The notes under the pieces were generated by a model. It worked only from the letters and a program-made list of their open reading frames with translations, ran no database searches and had not been told where the DNA came from. Of a DNA stretch of 55,436 nucleotides, positions 39,943 to 47,211 are shown one piece after another (the first letter of the stretch is position 1; the number at the start of each line of letters is the position of its first letter). This stretch comes from Streptomyces sp. BR123 (GTDB lineage Bacteria; Actinomycetota; Actinomycetes; Streptomycetales; Streptomycetaceae). Where the stretch lies: the NCBI RefSeq assembly GCF_013401435.1, contig NZ_JACBGN010000012.1, positions 1-55,436 on the forward strand, in the 5' to 3' direction. Both the position numbers and the translations under genes were made by a program.

Positions 39943-41019
39943 CTAGTCGATGTAGCCGAAACGCCGCAGCATCGCGATGGCCTCATCGCGGGTTGCGGCG
40001 AGCTTGTAGACCTCCTCCGGGAGGAGACGCGGGGCGCGCGGGCGGAACCCTCGCCCCGATGCCGGAACCTGCCCCCGGCTGATGGCCCGTGCCCTCTCCA
40101 GGCGGTAGAAGGACCCTCGGCGGGTCGTTCCCCCGCGGGTCGCACGCAGCTGCTGCCGGTAGGCGGTCGAGGTGTACATGCCGCGCCTCGCGTTCACCAC
40201 CGACGTGATGCTCGCCCCATCGCGGATCGCCCGCGCCCCCGCGATCGTGAAGACCCGATCCTGCTCCCGCCGAGACAGGGAGTTGAAGTAGGTCTGCCCG
40301 TCGACGAACCCGCGCGGGCCGCGCCCGGCCCCCGTCGTTGGGAACATCTCCCGGCGTTCCAGAGAGCCCCGCTTCAGGCTGCTGCGGGCGATGAGGGTCG
40401 CGGGCATGTGGATGCAGTCGCAGCGGGGGTGGCGCTGAAAGCCGGAGTTCCACCCGAACTCTTTTCCGGACAGGATGGCGCAGCGAGCACAGCACGGCGC
40501 GGTTGCGATCCGGATGTAGCCCTGGATCGTCCGGCGGGCGGCAATGCCAGCCCCCGTCGCCGTTCTGCCGGCGCTCGTGACCTCGGAGGCGGCGATACGC
40601 AGGAGCTGATTCAGTCCCCGCATCATGGCCTCGGTCTCGTCCAGCCCGGCACCGATCGCCTGCTTCGTCGTGATCACCGGCAGGTACAGGAGCGAGTCGA
40701 GAGCCCGCCCGTCGGCCGCGTAGCCCGCGAAACTGCCAGCGCGCACCCGAGGACCGACGGCCGGATCGCCGCCGTCGGCGGCCACCACGCCGCTCAGGTA
40801 GGGATCCGCGAGAGCTGCGGCCGCCGCCTGGCCCGCCGCGACCGTCTCCACGATCTGCGGGCCCACCAGGCTCTCCCACGAACCCGTCAGATCCCGCGCG
40901 TCGAGCTCACGCCACAGCGCCTGCGTGCGGTCCGCCGTCCTCCGCGACAGTCCCGACAGGGCCACGTAGTACGACTCGGCGACCTGCTGCGCGGAGAGCC
41001 GCTCCGTCGCCGTCGTCAC
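39943..41019 (-). CDS. MuF-like minor capsid protein
   Basis: A 358-residue protein of the actinophage VG15/MuF-type. It starts with a helical region (about 1-110) and has a Cys/His cluster (CCARCAILSGKEFGWNSGF and HPRCDCIHMP, residues about 170-205) typical of MuF domains, plus a basic C-terminus. MuF proteins bind the portal and may be injected with DNA. Overlap of 4 bases with the portal gene indicates coupling. Confidence 0.85.
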   Translation of the reverse strand: MTTATERLSAQQVAESYYVALSGLSRRTADRTQALWRELDARDLTGSWESLVGPQIVETVAAGQAAAAALADPYLSGVVAADGGDPAVGPRVRAGSFAGYAADGRALDSLLYLPVITTKQAIGAGLDETEAMMRGLNQLLRIAASEVTSAGRTATGAGIAARRTIQGYIRIATAPCCARCAILSGKEFGWNSGFQRHPRCDCIHMPATLIARSSLKRGSLERREMFPTTGAGRGPRGFVDGQTYFNSLSRREQDRVFTIAGARAIRDGASITSVVNARRGMYTSTAYRQQLRATRGGTTRRGSFYRLERARAISRGQVPASGRGFRPRAPRLLPEEVYKLAATRDEAIAMLRRFGYID

Positions 41020-42443
41020 GCCGCGTCCGCCGGTTCAGGCACGGGTTCAGGCGTGTCCTCCTCGAAGCCCGGTTTCACCCCGGTCTCAAGGGGGCCGAGG
41101 TCGCCGGCGAGGATGCGCTGCATGGCGTCCTGGGCGGCTTCGCGGTCCAGTGCCTCCATGCGGACGATCTGGGCCTGGGTGTAGCCGAGATCCTCGCGGG
41201 TCTGGCGCAGGGGCACGATCTTCGCCACGAACTTCTTCACCGCGGCGTCGGCCACCTGGGCCACGGTCGGGGTGGAGGCGTCCCGCCAGATGGTCTCCAG
41301 CGAACGCGCCTCGTCGTTCCACACACCGTCCCGCAGCCGCATCACCTTGCGGTTCACGCGCTCCCAGGTCCCACCCGCCCGGCGCTGCCGGCGCTCAGCC
41401 CGCTTCACCAGCCGGGTCTCCGCCGAACGGATCGCGTCAGCCGACGCCGGGTTGTCCGTGGACTGGCCCATGAAGTGCGGGGGCATGCCCGCCAGGCTCG
41501 CAACGAGCGTCGCCAACTGCTTGATCGTCTCGTGGAAGTTCGACAGGGACGCTTCGGAGAACTGGACGACGTCGGCGCCGTCGTCCTTGCGGTTCTTCTC
41601 CGTCGCCCACATCCGGCCGATGATCCGGCTGAACGCCGAGACCCTCCGGCCGTTGGCGTCGACGAAGTCCTCCTCGCCGAACCCGAACGCGACCCGGCGC
41701 GGAGTCGCGTGGTACTCGGCGGACACCATCATGTCGGTAGCGATCTTGCAGGCCGCATCCGACAGCGGAATGACGTCGGTGAGCTCCGAGACGCCGCCCT
41801 GGCACTTCAGGCGCGGCCGGTTGGCCAGCACCTCGACCATGACCTCGCCGATGTTGTGCTCGTCCTTCGGGTGGTCGGGGTCTTCGACCCAGACGCCCTT
41901 CTCTTTGAGCCACCAGCTGTTGGAGTTCGGGAGCATCAGCGTGGCGTGCTCGACCCTGCCGTCCTCCGTCTCGTCACTCCACCGCTTCACCGTGGCCCGC
42001 ACCTCGCGGGTCTGCGGGTCGAACTCGGCGTACATGTCGAGGGGGGACTCCACCGTGACCAGCGGCGTCGACTCGTCGCCTGCACGCGTCCCGATGACGA
42101 CGTAGGCACGGCCCATGACGAGCGAGTCGAGATGCCCCTGCTGGGACTGCTCGTCCATGTCGTTGGCCTGCCAGATCCGCCACAGCTCCCTGTCCGAGTC
42201 CGGCTCGTCCGGGAACCGGAAGCCCTCGACGTCCAGGCGCTCCTCAAGGGAGTCGACGACCAGGCGGGGCCAGTTGATGACGACCTGCCGGACGGTCTCC
42301 TGGAGCTCGGCCTGCAGCTCCGGCGCCATATACGACAAAGGCTGGGTGCCCTCGTAGTAGGCGTTCAGCCGCCGCAGCTCCGGCAGCTCCCTGTCATGGC
42401 ACTTGATCAGATGGATGAGCCACTGCAGATCCGTGCGCTCCAC
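41016..42443 (-). CDS. portal protein
   Basis: A 475-residue portal of the SPP1 gp6-like family. Landmarks are an N-terminal IKCHDRELPELRRLNAYYEG, the DSLEERLDVEGFRFPDEPD (shown in part) clip region and the LASLAGMPPHFMGQSTDNPASADAIR segment that is typical of actinophage portals (as a landmark within 330-360). It forms the dodecameric DNA channel. Located directly after the large terminase. Confidence 0.93.
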   Translation of the reverse strand: MERTDLQWLIHLIKCHDRELPELRRLNAYYEGTQPLSYMAPELQAELQETVRQVVINWPRLVVDSLEERLDVEGFRFPDEPDSDRELWRIWQANDMDEQSQQGHLDSLVMGRAYVVIGTRAGDESTPLVTVESPLDMYAEFDPQTREVRATVKRWSDETEDGRVEHATLMLPNSNSWWLKEKGVWVEDPDHPKDEHNIGEVMVEVLANRPRLKCQGGVSELTDVIPLSDAACKIATDMMVSAEYHATPRRVAFGFGEEDFVDANGRRVSAFSRIIGRMWATEKNRKDDGADVVQFSEASLSNFHETIKQLATLVASLAGMPPHFMGQSTDNPASADAIRSAETRLVKRAERRQRRAGGTWERVNRKVMRLRDGVWNDEARSLETIWRDASTPTVAQVADAAVKKFVAKIVPLRQTREDLGYTQAQIVRMEALDREAAQDAMQRILAGDLGPLETGVKPGFEEDTPEPVPEPADAA

Positions 42444-42451
42444 GGCTCACC

Positions 42452-44071
42452 TCATCTCATGATCAGCATCTTGGATTTCCGCCGCGGACGCGCCTGGCCG
42501 GCGGCCACCGCGTCGCGCCGCGCCTCCCACGACAGGCAGCCCGCCATGGCCAGGTCGATCTTTCTCGGCGAGTCGTGACGGTCCTTCTGGATCGTCCACA
42601 TCGGCTTGCCCTCGTCGTCCTTGGCCCGCGCCGGGCGCTTCACCGCATTTGCAATATGCCGGGCGAACGCCTCATCGCCGTCGTGCGACAAGTCGCCAGC
42701 TGACATGGCGGTCCGGTAGGCGCGCAGCGCGAATGCCATCTGACGATCCCGGTGCGTCCACCATTCAGTGACGACTTTCTCCCCGTACTTCCCCTGCCAT
42801 CGGGCCACCGTCTCCTCGTACCAAGGAGGGTCTGCGTAAACGCGCACCACCCGCCACGTGTCGAAGGCCAAAGCCAAGCAGAGGTCCACCTCGCGCTCCG
42901 GCACCTCCCAGTCCTCGGCCTCTCGCTTGTTCAACGGCGCTTCCCATACCCCAAGGGGCCACTGATGCCCGGTCTCCAGGTGCGTGGCGACGAACCCCGT
43001 CGCGTCCTTCCACTTCGCCCCATCGAAGCCGATGACAATCGGCTCCTTCTCCGGGACCGTGAAGTCCGATTGAGCCAGCGCCTTCCACTCAGCCTTGTCG
43101 AACGCCTTTGCCGAGGCCGTGCCCGGCTGGTTCAGGAAGTAGCGGCGGGCGTCCGCAGGGTCCGTGTCCGGCTCCCGCATGTCCGATGCAATCCGCTCCA
43201 AATCCATCCAAGGAGCCGCATCGCCGTACACGAACTTCAGCGCCGGCAGCAGCTGCGCGTCATCGTGCAGATCCTCCACGTGTGGCGCCTCGCGGTGGTC
43301 GAACAACAGGCCACCGTCCCGCACACGCCCGGCCTTCACTGCCTTCGCGTACTCGTGGGTCGCCTCGGCGACGCTGTCCTCGCCGACTGCGTACATCGTT
43401 GACGTTTCCAGCGACCACGGCTCGGCAGCACGCCGCTTCACGAGGTTCCGGCGGACCGTCTTGTGCATGGACTTCAGCTCAGGCAGCACGTACAGGTGCG
43501 TCTCGTCGAAGACAGCGAACGTCTCCTTACCGCCATCCTTAGCCGCGCCGGAAGACGTCGACGGGACGATTTCGCCGCCGCCCTCGATGAAGATGCGGCT
43601 CGAAGTCTGCGCGCTCCGGCCCAGGTCAATGCCGGGGAACTCGTCCCCCGTGTGCTCAACCAGATGCTCCAGCATCACCGTGACGTTGTCGTAGGTGTTG
43701 CCCGACTGGTTCTCCTCCGTCGCAAGGCACCGGATGAACGGGTACACCTGGGGCCGGCCAACGGGATCGCCTTGAGCGTCCCAGCCGTCGAACCGGCAAG
43801 GCCCTAGAGCCTCGAAGCACACCAGCGCACCCGCCAGCTCACTCTTTGCCCGGCCCTTCGGTCGAGACAAAAACGCCCGGTTCACCATGCGGCGCCCCGT
43901 AGCCGGGTCGAGCCGATACGCCTTGACGATGAACGCGGCCATCTCATCGTCGATGACCAGGTCGTCGCCCTGCACGTCCCCAGGCCCGTGGCAGAGGTAG
44001 TTCTCAATCCAGTCGATCGCCGTGAAGCCGAGCGAGACGAACCTGTCCGAATCAGCCTTCCGCCGGGCCAT
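42452..44071 (-). CDS. terminase large subunit
   Basis: A 539-residue packaging motor. The ATPase has a Walker A-like RPKGRAKSE at residues 70-78 and Walker B FAVFDETHLY near 185. The nuclease domain has an Asp-containing strand IVIGFDGAKWKDATG. The ATG at 44071 is chosen because GAAGG lies 6 bases upstream; a TTG two codons earlier abuts that ribosome site. It overlaps the small subunit gene by 20 bases. Confidence 0.95.
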   Translation of the reverse strand: MARRKADSDRFVSLGFTAIDWIENYLCHGPGDVQGDDLVIDDEMAAFIVKAYRLDPATGRRMVNRAFLSRPKGRAKSELAGALVCFEALGPCRFDGWDAQGDPVGRPQVYPFIRCLATEENQSGNTYDNVTVMLEHLVEHTGDEFPGIDLGRSAQTSSRIFIEGGGEIVPSTSSGAAKDGGKETFAVFDETHLYVLPELKSMHKTVRRNLVKRRAAEPWSLETSTMYAVGEDSVAEATHEYAKAVKAGRVRDGGLLFDHREAPHVEDLHDDAQLLPALKFVYGDAAPWMDLERIASDMREPDTDPADARRYFLNQPGTASAKAFDKAEWKALAQSDFTVPEKEPIVIGFDGAKWKDATGFVATHLETGHQWPLGVWEAPLNKREAEDWEVPEREVDLCLALAFDTWRVVRVYADPPWYEETVARWQGKYGEKVVTEWWTHRDRQMAFALRAYRTAMSAGDLSHDGDEAFARHIANAVKRPARAKDDEGKPMWTIQKDRHDSPRKIDLAMAGCLSWEARRDAVAAGQARPRRKSKMLIMR

Positions 44072-44504
44072 CGACAACCTTCAGAACCCGGTCCCGCCGC
44101 GATGACGCTGCCCGCGAGCGCGAGGTAGTGCGCCTAGCGACAGGCTCTTCCGGCTCGGCAACTGTCCAGCGAAGCCGCATCCGGTCTGCGGCAGTGCCGC
44201 CCAGCGAAGCCTCGTTCAAGCGGACCTCGGCCAGCAACTCCTTCCTCGGCTCCTCCCAGTACTGCTGGACTAGCTCAGCAAGCATGTGCAGCCGCTGCCA
44301 GTCGGTCGGGAGGAACGTGGCCGCCTGAGGGCTCCTCCGCCAGGTCTCGTACCAAGCGACGGTGCGCAAGTCGTAGTGCTCGCCCGGAAGATCCGGGGTT
44401 GGGGTGTCGGGGCCGTTGGCCGGCAGCACCGTCGTTGCGGTCGGGTCGGCATTGCGCCGGCGCCGCTGAGACGGGTCCTTGGGCAAGGGGCCGTTACCTG
44501 ACAT
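44052..44504 (-). CDS. terminase small subunit
   Basis: A 150-residue protein with an N-terminal basic stretch (PLPKDPSQRRRRNADPT) common to actinophage small terminases, a central helical region (QRLHMLAELVQQYWEEP) and a basic C-terminus. It recognises the packaging site and feeds DNA to the large subunit. The ATG at 44504 has AGAGGTG upstream. Repeated GATCAT motifs lie in the gap upstream. Confidence 0.85.
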   Translation of the reverse strand: MSGNGPLPKDPSQRRRRNADPTATTVLPANGPDTPTPDLPGEHYDLRTVAWYETWRRSPQAATFLPTDWQRLHMLAELVQQYWEEPRKELLAEVRLNEASLGGTAADRMRLRWTVAEPEEPVARRTTSRSRAASSRRDRVLKVVDGPAEG

Positions 44505-44652
44505 GGTGATCACCTCTGTCATGCCGTTGCGGCATCGGGCCGGCGGGCGTTGCACCCGCCGGCGGTTACACAGAGCCATCTCTGCAAGATCGTTCTAGTC
44601 CGGTGGCCCGTACATACCGCGAGGCACCTCCCCGGCGGTCCCTAGCCCGGAT

Positions 44653-44700
44653 GATCATGGGGATCCCCCCAGGGTGATCATGACGGTGAGTGACGATCAT
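44653..44700. repeat. GATCAT repeats upstream of terminase
   Basis: Three GATCAT copies (44653-44658, 44676-44681, 44695-44700), plus TGATGAT at 44704-44710, surround a GGGGATCCCC palindrome. They lie in the 206-base gene-free gap before the small terminase gene. A packaging (cos/pac) or terminase-binding role is possible. Confidence 0.45.
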
Positions 44701-44710
44701 TGGTGATGAT

Positions 44711-44863
44711 CTAGGTCCGCTCTCGCTCCACCATGATTGCCGCGATGGACAGCCACGAGCTGGCCAGCTCGTCCAGCCTCTCCATCAACGGGAGGTTGGT
44801 GATCTCCAGCTCCGCCTGGGCCAGCAGCCGGGCCGCGTGGGTGATCGCCTCGTCAGCTGTCAC
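44711..44863 (-). CDS. very small phage protein
   Basis: A 50-residue helical protein starting at GTG (TADEAITHAARLLAQAELE). It overlaps the stop of the upstream gene by 3-4 bases (GTGA), a sign of coupled translation, and its third-position GC is high. No family recognised; the role is unknown. Confidence 0.6.
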   Translation of the reverse strand: MTADEAITHAARLLAQAELEITNLPLMERLDELASSWLSIAAIMVERERT

Positions 44864-45165
44864 CGCGCACCTTCGCTGGGGTTGGCATCGGGCTCAGACG
44901 TGCGGGTGTAGGTGGCCTCGAACACGTCTGCCTTGCACGGGTAGTACTCGCCCTGGATTCCCCTGATGATCCAGTCGCCGTACTCGAAAGCAACCCATGT
45001 GTCGTGCAGCCGGTCGTATACCCGGAACACCTGGTCCACATCGTTGAGCTGGACGAGCCCGTTGGTGAAGTCGATGAGCGTGCGCATCGGCTCGTCCTCT
45101 GTCCACCGGACAGCGGTGATCTCAACGGGCTTCTTCTTGTACCGTCCGCCGCTCATGCGTGCCAT
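44860..45165 (-). CDS. conserved phage protein of unknown function
   Basis: A 101-residue protein of the kind with an N-terminal YKKKPVEITAVRWTEDEP motif, found in many actinophages and other phages without a known function. The C-terminal half has an FEYGDWIIRGIQGEYYPCKAD strand pattern (in part), typical of this group. It overlaps the XRE gene by 13 bases. Confidence 0.75.
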   Translation of the reverse strand: MARMSGGRYKKKPVEITAVRWTEDEPMRTLIDFTNGLVQLNDVDQVFRVYDRLHDTWVAFEYGDWIIRGIQGEYYPCKADVFEATYTRTSEPDANPSEGAR

Positions 45166-45641
45166 CCTCCTGGCTGGTGCTGTGCCGTCTCGCTGCTGTG
45201 GGTCGCCAGCGTCTCCGCCCGGCGGATCGGCGGCCGCGAGTACAGGGCGTACTCCACGGCTGCGGTGCGAAGGTCAGGGCAGGGCCTGTCGAGTCGGCGG
45301 CGACCATCCATCCAGTCCCACGCTTCCGAGGCAGGCACAGGCCCAACTCCAGTGATGCACACGTCGACAGTCGGTTCATCGGTCGAAGGAAGCAGGAGAG
45401 CGGAAGGCGACACATCCAAGGCTGCGGCGAGTGCCGTCAGCTCATCCACCGTCACCTGCCGCTCTCCACGCTCCACCTTCGCGATGGCGCTCGGGGCGAT
45501 AGGCCGGCCTCCGACGAGCAGCAGGCTCGCGAGGCGATACACGGATAGCCCACGGCACTCGCGAAGCCGACGCACGTTGGCTGCCACGCTCTGCGCCGTC
45601 GCTCCCTGCTCCACCGGTGGACGGGCTCGGCGTTCGGTCAT
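45153..45641 (-). CDS. XRE family regulator of the phage
   Basis: A 162-residue regulator with an N-terminal XRE helix-turn-helix (about residues 18-82: NVRRLRECRGLSVYRLASLL, then SAIAKVERGERQVTVDEL) and a C-terminal ~80 residues without recognised domain. It is the second XRE protein of the element and lies upstream of the terminase, so it may control late genes. A strong terminator is located just upstream of it. Confidence 0.85.
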   Translation of the reverse strand: MTERRARPPVEQGATAQSVAANVRRLRECRGLSVYRLASLLLVGGRPIAPSAIAKVERGERQVTVDELTALAAALDVSPSALLLPSTDEPTVDVCITGVGPVPASEAWDWMDGRRRLDRPCPDLRTAAVEYALYSRPPIRRAETLATHSSETAQHQPGGWHA

Positions 45642-45660
45642 GTTCGTCTCCTGGGTACGC

Positions 45661-45692
45661 GGAAGCCCCGAGCCAGGAGACTCGGGGCTTCC
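45661..45692 (-). terminator. hairpin terminator after HNH gene
   Basis: A perfect 12-bp stem (45661-45672 with 45681-45692) with an 8-base loop lies just past the HNH gene on its strand. Confidence 0.75.
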
Positions 45693-45694
45693 TT

Positions 45695-45715
45695 CCCGCA
45701 GTAGCTAGCTGCGGG
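45695..45715 (-). terminator. second hairpin, overlapping the HNH stop
   Basis: CCCGCAG-TAGCTAG-CTGCGGG forms a 7-bp stem with a palindromic loop and contains the HNH stop codon. With the adjacent hairpin it forms a tandem terminator. Confidence 0.6.
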
Positions 45716-46508
45716 CGCTTATGGGTTGGCTATGCAAGAGCTCAGGTGCGTACTGCCGGAGAAGTTCTTCAGCCCACCGGACCTTGTCTGTGACCCGCTG
45801 ACCTGACGGCTGCCAGGTGGACCACAGCTCCAAGTTCTCGATCCTGTTGTCACCCTTGTTGCCGTTGACGTGGTGGACGTTCTCGTCGGCCCTGAGCCGT
45901 CGCCCCAGTGCACGCTCCATCACCAGTCGATGCTCGGCAACCCGCCGTCCTTCGATGGTCAGGAGGACGTAGCCGTTGTTTCCTCGGCGCGGTAGCCCAT
46001 CGGCTGCCAGAGGGAATGCGGGACCCGGCTCCCCGTACTTGTAGACCCGCTGCAGGTGCATGGCGCAGTATCCGCGGGCCCTGTGAATCCTGGGGCATTC
46101 CCCAACGGAGCACTCTCTACGACCACCGCGCTCCTCCGCAGTGCCAGTTCGAACGAGCCTGCTGTAGTGCGTATTGCACAAGCCCTTGGCCCGAGCAAGC
46201 TGCGGGCATGTACTCACGTCGCAAGGCTGCGAGGGGCGCGGCTGGAGCTCGATGACCTTCAGCGGGTCACCTGTCCTACGCCAGCGCCCGTAGTGAGTCC
46301 AGCACCAGCCCTTGACTTTGGCATCGCGCCCACAGTCCTGTATTGAACATTCCGCCACGCCGGGACGCTGTGCTGCATACAGCGGATCACCAAACCGCCT
46401 GAAGCGCAGATAGTGCCGGTTGCAGTATCCGCGCGCTCGGCACGGAAGGTCGCACCCATCCACGGTGCAAGTACGCTTGTCCAAGTCGACTCCTACACAG
46501 TCGGCCAT
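45705..46508 (-). CDS. HNH homing-type endonuclease with four zinc-finger repeats
   Basis: A 267-residue protein. Four ~30-residue units (about residues 14-44, 54-84, 95-125, 132-162) each read C-x4-C-x9-C-x2-H, with an RGYC..HY-like core and a GDP-like ending, which fits zinc-binding fingers. The C-terminal part is an HNH_3-like nuclease (RRVAEHRLVMERALGR, then NVHHVNGNKGDNRIENLEL). Free-standing homing endonucleases of this design are common in phages. It has its own terminator. The ATG at 46508 is chosen because the first finger follows closely. Confidence 0.85.
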   Translation of the reverse strand: MADCVGVDLDKRTCTVDGCDLPCRARGYCNRHYLRFRRFGDPLYAAQRPGVAECSIQDCGRDAKVKGWCWTHYGRWRRTGDPLKVIELQPRPSQPCDVSTCPQLARAKGLCNTHYSRLVRTGTAEERGGRRECSVGECPRIHRARGYCAMHLQRVYKYGEPGPAFPLAADGLPRRGNNGYVLLTIEGRRVAEHRLVMERALGRRLRADENVHHVNGNKGDNRIENLELWSTWQPSGQRVTDKVRWAEELLRQYAPELLHSQPISARS

Positions 46509-46568
46509 GCCCCGGGGCGGTTGCTGCCGTCGCCGGGGTTCTTGCTGCAATTATCTCAGGTCAAGGGC

Positions 46569-46934
46569 CTATCTGCGGTTCCAACCACCTTGTTGATTAG
46601 GCGAGTTGGCCGTCTCGCGCGAATGGCAAGGGCCGCAAAGGCCGCGACCATACTTTGGATCATCAGGGTCGAGACCTTGAATTACGAGTTCACGCCTGCT
46701 CAGTGGATGGTGATCTGCATGTTTGGCTGGCGATGACCGGCAGATGACGCAGACTCGATCTCGTGTTAGCACGCCGGGCCTGAACCGCTGCTCGTGCTGG
46801 CGCCCGTAGCCGCGCTGCCGTGCGCTACCGCGCTTGGCTTCGGCGAGCCGCCGATGCTCTGTGCAGCGCCCGCCCTCGGTGTACTCACCGCAGCCCGGGA
46901 CGGTGCACACCCGCCAACCTGATCGTCTGGCCAT
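46569..46934 (-). CDS. HNH endonuclease near terminase
   Basis: A 121-residue HNH nuclease. An N-terminal Cys/His finger (CTVPGCGEYTEGGRCTEH) is followed by the CVICRSSPAKHADHHPLSRR and LCGPCHSRET segments, which contain the HNH catalytic His and the zinc Cys pairs. HNH proteins next to terminase genes in many phages help terminase cut cohesive ends, so a packaging role is likely though it is a few genes upstream here. Start ATG at 46934. Confidence 0.85.
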   Translation of the reverse strand: MARRSGWRVCTVPGCGEYTEGGRCTEHRRLAEAKRGSARQRGYGRQHEQRFRPGVLTRDRVCVICRSSPAKHADHHPLSRRELVIQGLDPDDPKYGRGLCGPCHSRETANSPNQQGGWNRR

Positions 46935-46986
46935 CGCCGCCGCCTCCGTCCGCGTACCGTGAGGGCCCTCGATGGAGGGAGCCGAG

Positions 46987-47211
46987 ATGGCTGAGCACCA
47001 GGGCCCTGACTGGGCAAGAGGACTGCTGGCCGTGGGCCTGCTGCTGTTGATCGTGGGCTTCTTCGTTGGGTGGCCGCTGTCCGTCGTGGGCGCCCTCATG
47101 ATCCTGTTCGTGGGTGTGTCCACCGCGGGTCAGCGTCGGGCTAGCGGTGAGCCGCCGGAGACTCTGCTGCGTCCCGGTGATCGGCCGTGGCGGAAGCGCG
47201 ACGACAGCTAG
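46987..47211 (+). CDS. small membrane protein on the opposite strand
   Basis: A 74-residue protein with two membrane segments (about residues 11-28 and 32-48, GLLAVGLLLLIVGFFVGW) and a basic tail. The ATG has GGAGGGA 6 bases upstream, so expression is plausible. It is transcribed against all surrounding late genes, overlaps the tail fibre 3' end by 4 bases, and is divergent from the HNH gene. That position suits a gene expressed in the lysogen, such as a superinfection exclusion or other moron protein; this is an inference. Confidence 0.65.
   Translation: MAEHQGPDWARGLLAVGLLLLIVGFFVGWPLSVVGALMILFVGVSTAGQRRASGEPPETLLRPGDRPWRKRDDS

Noticed and set aside
42452..44077. TTG start two codons upstream for the large terminase
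   Set aside because: It would touch the GAAGG ribosome site; the ATG at 44071 has normal spacing.
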